A stretch of 64,000 bases of DNA from Lachnospiraceae bacterium (GTDB lineage Bacteria > Bacillota > Clostridia > Lachnospirales > Lachnospiraceae), in the NCBI GenBank assembly GCA_910575835.1, contig CAJTGB010000004.1, positions 1-64,000 of the forward strand, given 5' to 3'. Each line of letters starts with the position of its first letter. Positions within the stretch are counted from its first letter, which is position 1. The translations under genes were made by a program, and so were the position numbers. Below are positions 62,001 through 64,000 of the stretch, one piece after another. A model generated the notes under the pieces. That model was not told the origin of the DNA and ran no database searches. It worked only from the letters and a program-made list of their open reading frames with translations.

Positions 62001-62867
62001 ATGAGATCAGAAAAGGAAGTTTATGATATTGTTTTGAATTTTGCAAAAACAGACAAACGCATTCGCATGGTTACTTTGGAAGGATCTAGAACAAATACAA
62101 ATATTCCGCCTGATGATTTTCAGGATTTTGATATTACTTTTTTTGTTACGGATATGGACAGCTTCACAAGTGATGATAAATGGCTAGATATATTTGGTGA
62201 AAGGTTGATTCTGCAAAAGCCGGAAGATATGGAATTATTTCCAGCTGTAGAAAAGGGATTTTCATATTTAATGCTGTTTACTGATGATGTTAAGATAGAT
62301 TTAACTTTGCTGCCGCTGGAACTGATAGACGAGTATTTTACATGGGATAAACTGGTAAAGTTACTGTTGGATAAAGACAACCGTATCGTAAAGCCGCCAA
62401 TACCAACGGATATAGACTACCACTTGCAGAAGCCTACTCAAAGAATGTTTGACGATTGCTGTAATGAATTTTGGAATACTACAACATATGTAGTAAAGGG
62501 CTTATGCCGCAAAGAAATTCTTTTTGCTATTGACCATATGAATGATATAGTACGAAAAGAATTGCTTCGCATGATTTCCTGGCTGATTGGTATCAAACAG
62601 GGATTTCATTTCAGTTTGGGAAAAAACTATAAATTTATGAAGCAATATGTCCCAGAGGAATTGTGGGAACGACTTATGTCCACTTATAATATGGATTCCT
62701 ATCCCCATATGTGGGAATCCTTTGAACAATGTATGGCATTGTTCCGGGAGGTTTCGTCAGAAGTGGCATGCCAGTTGGATTACCAGTATCCACTATATGA
62801 TGAAAAAATCAGTAATTATGTGATTCGGCAAAAGAAAAAATATGGCATTGAAGATGATAACAAATAA
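62001..62867 (+). CDS. Aminoglycoside 6-adenylyltransferase, ANT(6)-I type
   Basis: The 288-residue enzyme adenylates streptomycin. Its nucleotidyltransferase motif GSRTNTN with DDFQDFDITFFVTD, LLLDKDNRI, CCNEFWNTTTYVVKGLCRKE and YKFMKQYV match ANT(6), closer in wording to the ANT(6)-Ib branch than to aadE/ANT(6)-Ia. ATG 62001 follows TTGGAGGAG. Length is normal, so it should be active. Confidence 0.92.
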   Translation: MRSEKEVYDIVLNFAKTDKRIRMVTLEGSRTNTNIPPDDFQDFDITFFVTDMDSFTSDDKWLDIFGERLILQKPEDMELFPAVEKGFSYLMLFTDDVKIDLTLLPLELIDEYFTWDKLVKLLLDKDNRIVKPPIPTDIDYHLQKPTQRMFDDCCNEFWNTTTYVVKGLCRKEILFAIDHMNDIVRKELLRMISWLIGIKQGFHFSLGKNYKFMKQYVPEELWERLMSTYNMDSYPHMWESFEQCMALFREVSSEVACQLDYQYPLYDEKISNYVIRQKKKYGIEDDNK

Positions 62868-63465
62868 AATTTTTTCAATCGAAAAAATTTATTTTGATTA
62901 TTCAATTTTGAAAAACTGAATACCTCAAAATCAGAAAGAGAGCGGCCAAGCACTTTGAGGGATTGGCCGCCTTGTCCACCCATCCAGCGGGACAGCGGGC
63001 GGAGGTCAAGGCCGGGTGTAAACCCGTTCATTTCAGCCTTGACGGTTGCCCGTTGTCCTGCTACTTTTCCGGGAGTGTGGCCACAACTTCGGGACACTTT
63101 GTCCACAAGTTGGAGCGTAGGACGAGGAACTGGGGCTTTCATATACGCCCTGTCTGCTGATGAGTCCAGACCTGCGCTTGCGGCTCCACGCCACGCAAGC
63201 ACAGCCCTGTTTTCCTGCCGCTTCAAATGCCCTTGCCCTCCCCGGCGGCAACGGCATTTTCACGGCAACGCCGGCAGAGCGTATAACACACTACACTTTG
63301 CTTCGCAAAGTCGTGTGCCAAATGGGGGCGTTGCCCCCTTTGGAAACCCCCACAAGAAAAGGCGGTACGCTACCCCTCCACGGGGCGCATACCGCCTTTT
63401 CTTGTTATCCAGCCCTCCGGCTGTATCGGTTGAGCAAAAGTCCGCGTGGGATTGATGTGGTATCT
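62868..63465. other. 600-base noncoding right end of outer element
   Basis: No gene is credible. Hairpins include GCGGCCAA/TTGGCCGC (62941-62969), GTCAAGGC/GCCTTGAC, and a long one with AAGAAAAGGCGGTACGC (63355) and GCATACCGCCTTTTCTT (63390). The stretch also holds a palindrome-like AACTTCGGGACACTTTGTCC. It may contain an origin or control sites. Confidence 0.4.
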
Positions 63466-63480
63466 TTAACTTTGGGAAAC
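63461..63480 (-). repeat. Outer element, right inverted end
   Basis: TATCTTTAACTTTGGGAAAC is the near-complement of 27248-27267. Confidence 0.8.
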
Positions 63481-63591
63481 TCCTTGCTCCCATTTAGATA
63501 TTGTTTGCCGCACCACGTCGAGCTTAACGGCAAGCTCTTGCTGCGAAAGCCCTTTTGATTTTCTGATCGTTTTAATATTTTCATTGAGCAT
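63466..63591 (-). pseudogene. XRE/membrane regulator, N-terminal part (split)
   Basis: The 41-codon frame reads MLNENIKTIRKSKGLSQQEL and AVKLDVVRQTISKWEQG, a complete XRE helix-turn-helix core, then four foreign codons and a stop inside the outer element's end. The missing LSVPDSD continuation is at 27245. ATG 63591 follows AAAGGAG. The short product could still bind DNA, but the membrane part is lost. Confidence 0.88.
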
Positions 63592-63889
63592 GGGGGATGG
63601 TCTCCTTTCTTTTAGTTGTTACCAATATTGTAGACAGAACTGCCCGTTGCTGCAAGCAACACATTTTAACATTTCAGTAAAAACAATAAAAAGTCAATAG
63701 GTTTATCTAAAAACCAGTTTTTGGAATACGGTTTTTCGCTTCTTTATCGGTTTGATTTTTATGGCGGTTTAATTTGTCACCAAAATTTGTCACCCAAAAA
63801 AGTGATAATAATTGATAAATTTTGTTGATTGTGTTATTATAAGTAAAGTATCATTAATTATAGATGTAGAAGGTGAAGGGGTGATAGAT
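63592..63889. other. Intergenic region right of the XRE gene
   Basis: AT-rich, with promoters expected for both directions. I see no gene; a short repeat TTTGTCACC occurs twice near 63775-63795. Confidence 0.4.
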
Positions 63890-64000
63890 ATGACGGAAGC
63901 TCAGTTAGTAATGGATAATTTTATGAAGAAGCTGGCTGCAGATGAGTACAAAAAGGAGAATCAGCCTAATAATGGACCTGAGATTAACGCGGATTTTATT
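63890..64000 (+). CDS. Start of a gene cut by the window end
   Basis: ATG 63890 follows GAAGGGG. The first 37 residues (MTEAQLVMDNFMKKLAADEY and following) are charged and helical. No family can be assigned. Confidence 0.45.
   Translation, partial: MTEAQLVMDNFMKKLAADEYKKENQPNNGPEINADFI

Overview
The window looks like a Gram-positive, moderately GC-rich clostridial chromosome, most likely Lachnospiraceae. Evidence is the strong AGGAGG-type ribosome binding sites, frequent TTG/GTG starts, large serine recombinases, a Tn1549-like transfer module and LRR/LuxR surface-protein genes. Almost all of it is accessory DNA.

Region 1 (1-8 kb) is a graveyard. Four members of an unrecognised small-protein family (two intact, one 5'-truncated, one with an amber codon) share a repeated terminator. 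They are mixed with fragments of a tail-phage (tail chaperone pair, start of a tape measure protein), a lipoprotein gene, an intact ISL3-type insertion sequence with 8-bp target duplication, a metallophosphoesterase and two HxlR regulators.

Region 2 (8.1-13.6 kb) is a tight operon: DUF1934 protein, MetK, a radical SAM protein, NudC-type NUDIX hydrolase, PyrK, PyrD and a receiver-less winged-helix protein. Its last codons are hit by an IS1595-type element.

Region 3 (14.8-21 kb) holds an element end (sigma-like factor, long noncoding stretch, TnpW-like protein, large serine recombinase). It is followed by an AlbA/Schlafen-type gene bracketed by two 90-bp repeats that contain the 3' part of a tRNA-Asn gene.

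Region 4 (21.5-27.2 kb) is a LuxR/MalT-type regulator followed by a leucine-rich-repeat surface protein with a truncated sorting signal.

Region 5 (27.2-63.6 kb) is a nested structure whose ends can be read directly. A chromosomal XRE/membrane regulator gene is split at its WEQG motif (N-terminal part 63484-63591, C-terminal part 26845-27245, both minus) by a mobilizable element with 20-bp inverted ends. That element carries its own large serine recombinase, a MobV relaxase, RepA-like and Cys-rich VLP genes, a P-loop kinase and an ANT(6)-I aminoglycoside adenylyltransferase. Its recombinase gene is in turn split by a 28.8-kb integrative conjugative element (28727-57508). This carries a PcfB/VirD4/Maff2/VirB6/PrgI/VirB4/CHAP type IV secretion module, an orphan DNA methyltransferase, TopB, an ArdA-ArdC antirestriction fusion, MobC and relaxase, regulators and its own recombinase. 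Its cargo is a Shedu-like nuclease and a Cys-rich KTR plus RlmN/Cfr-like methyltransferase pair behind a tet-type leader-peptide attenuator.

Excision of the inner element should rebuild the outer recombinase, and excision of the outer element should rebuild the XRE gene. Three related 115-nt inverted-repeat modules and two inverted copies of an oriT-like structure are the strongest unexplained cis elements.
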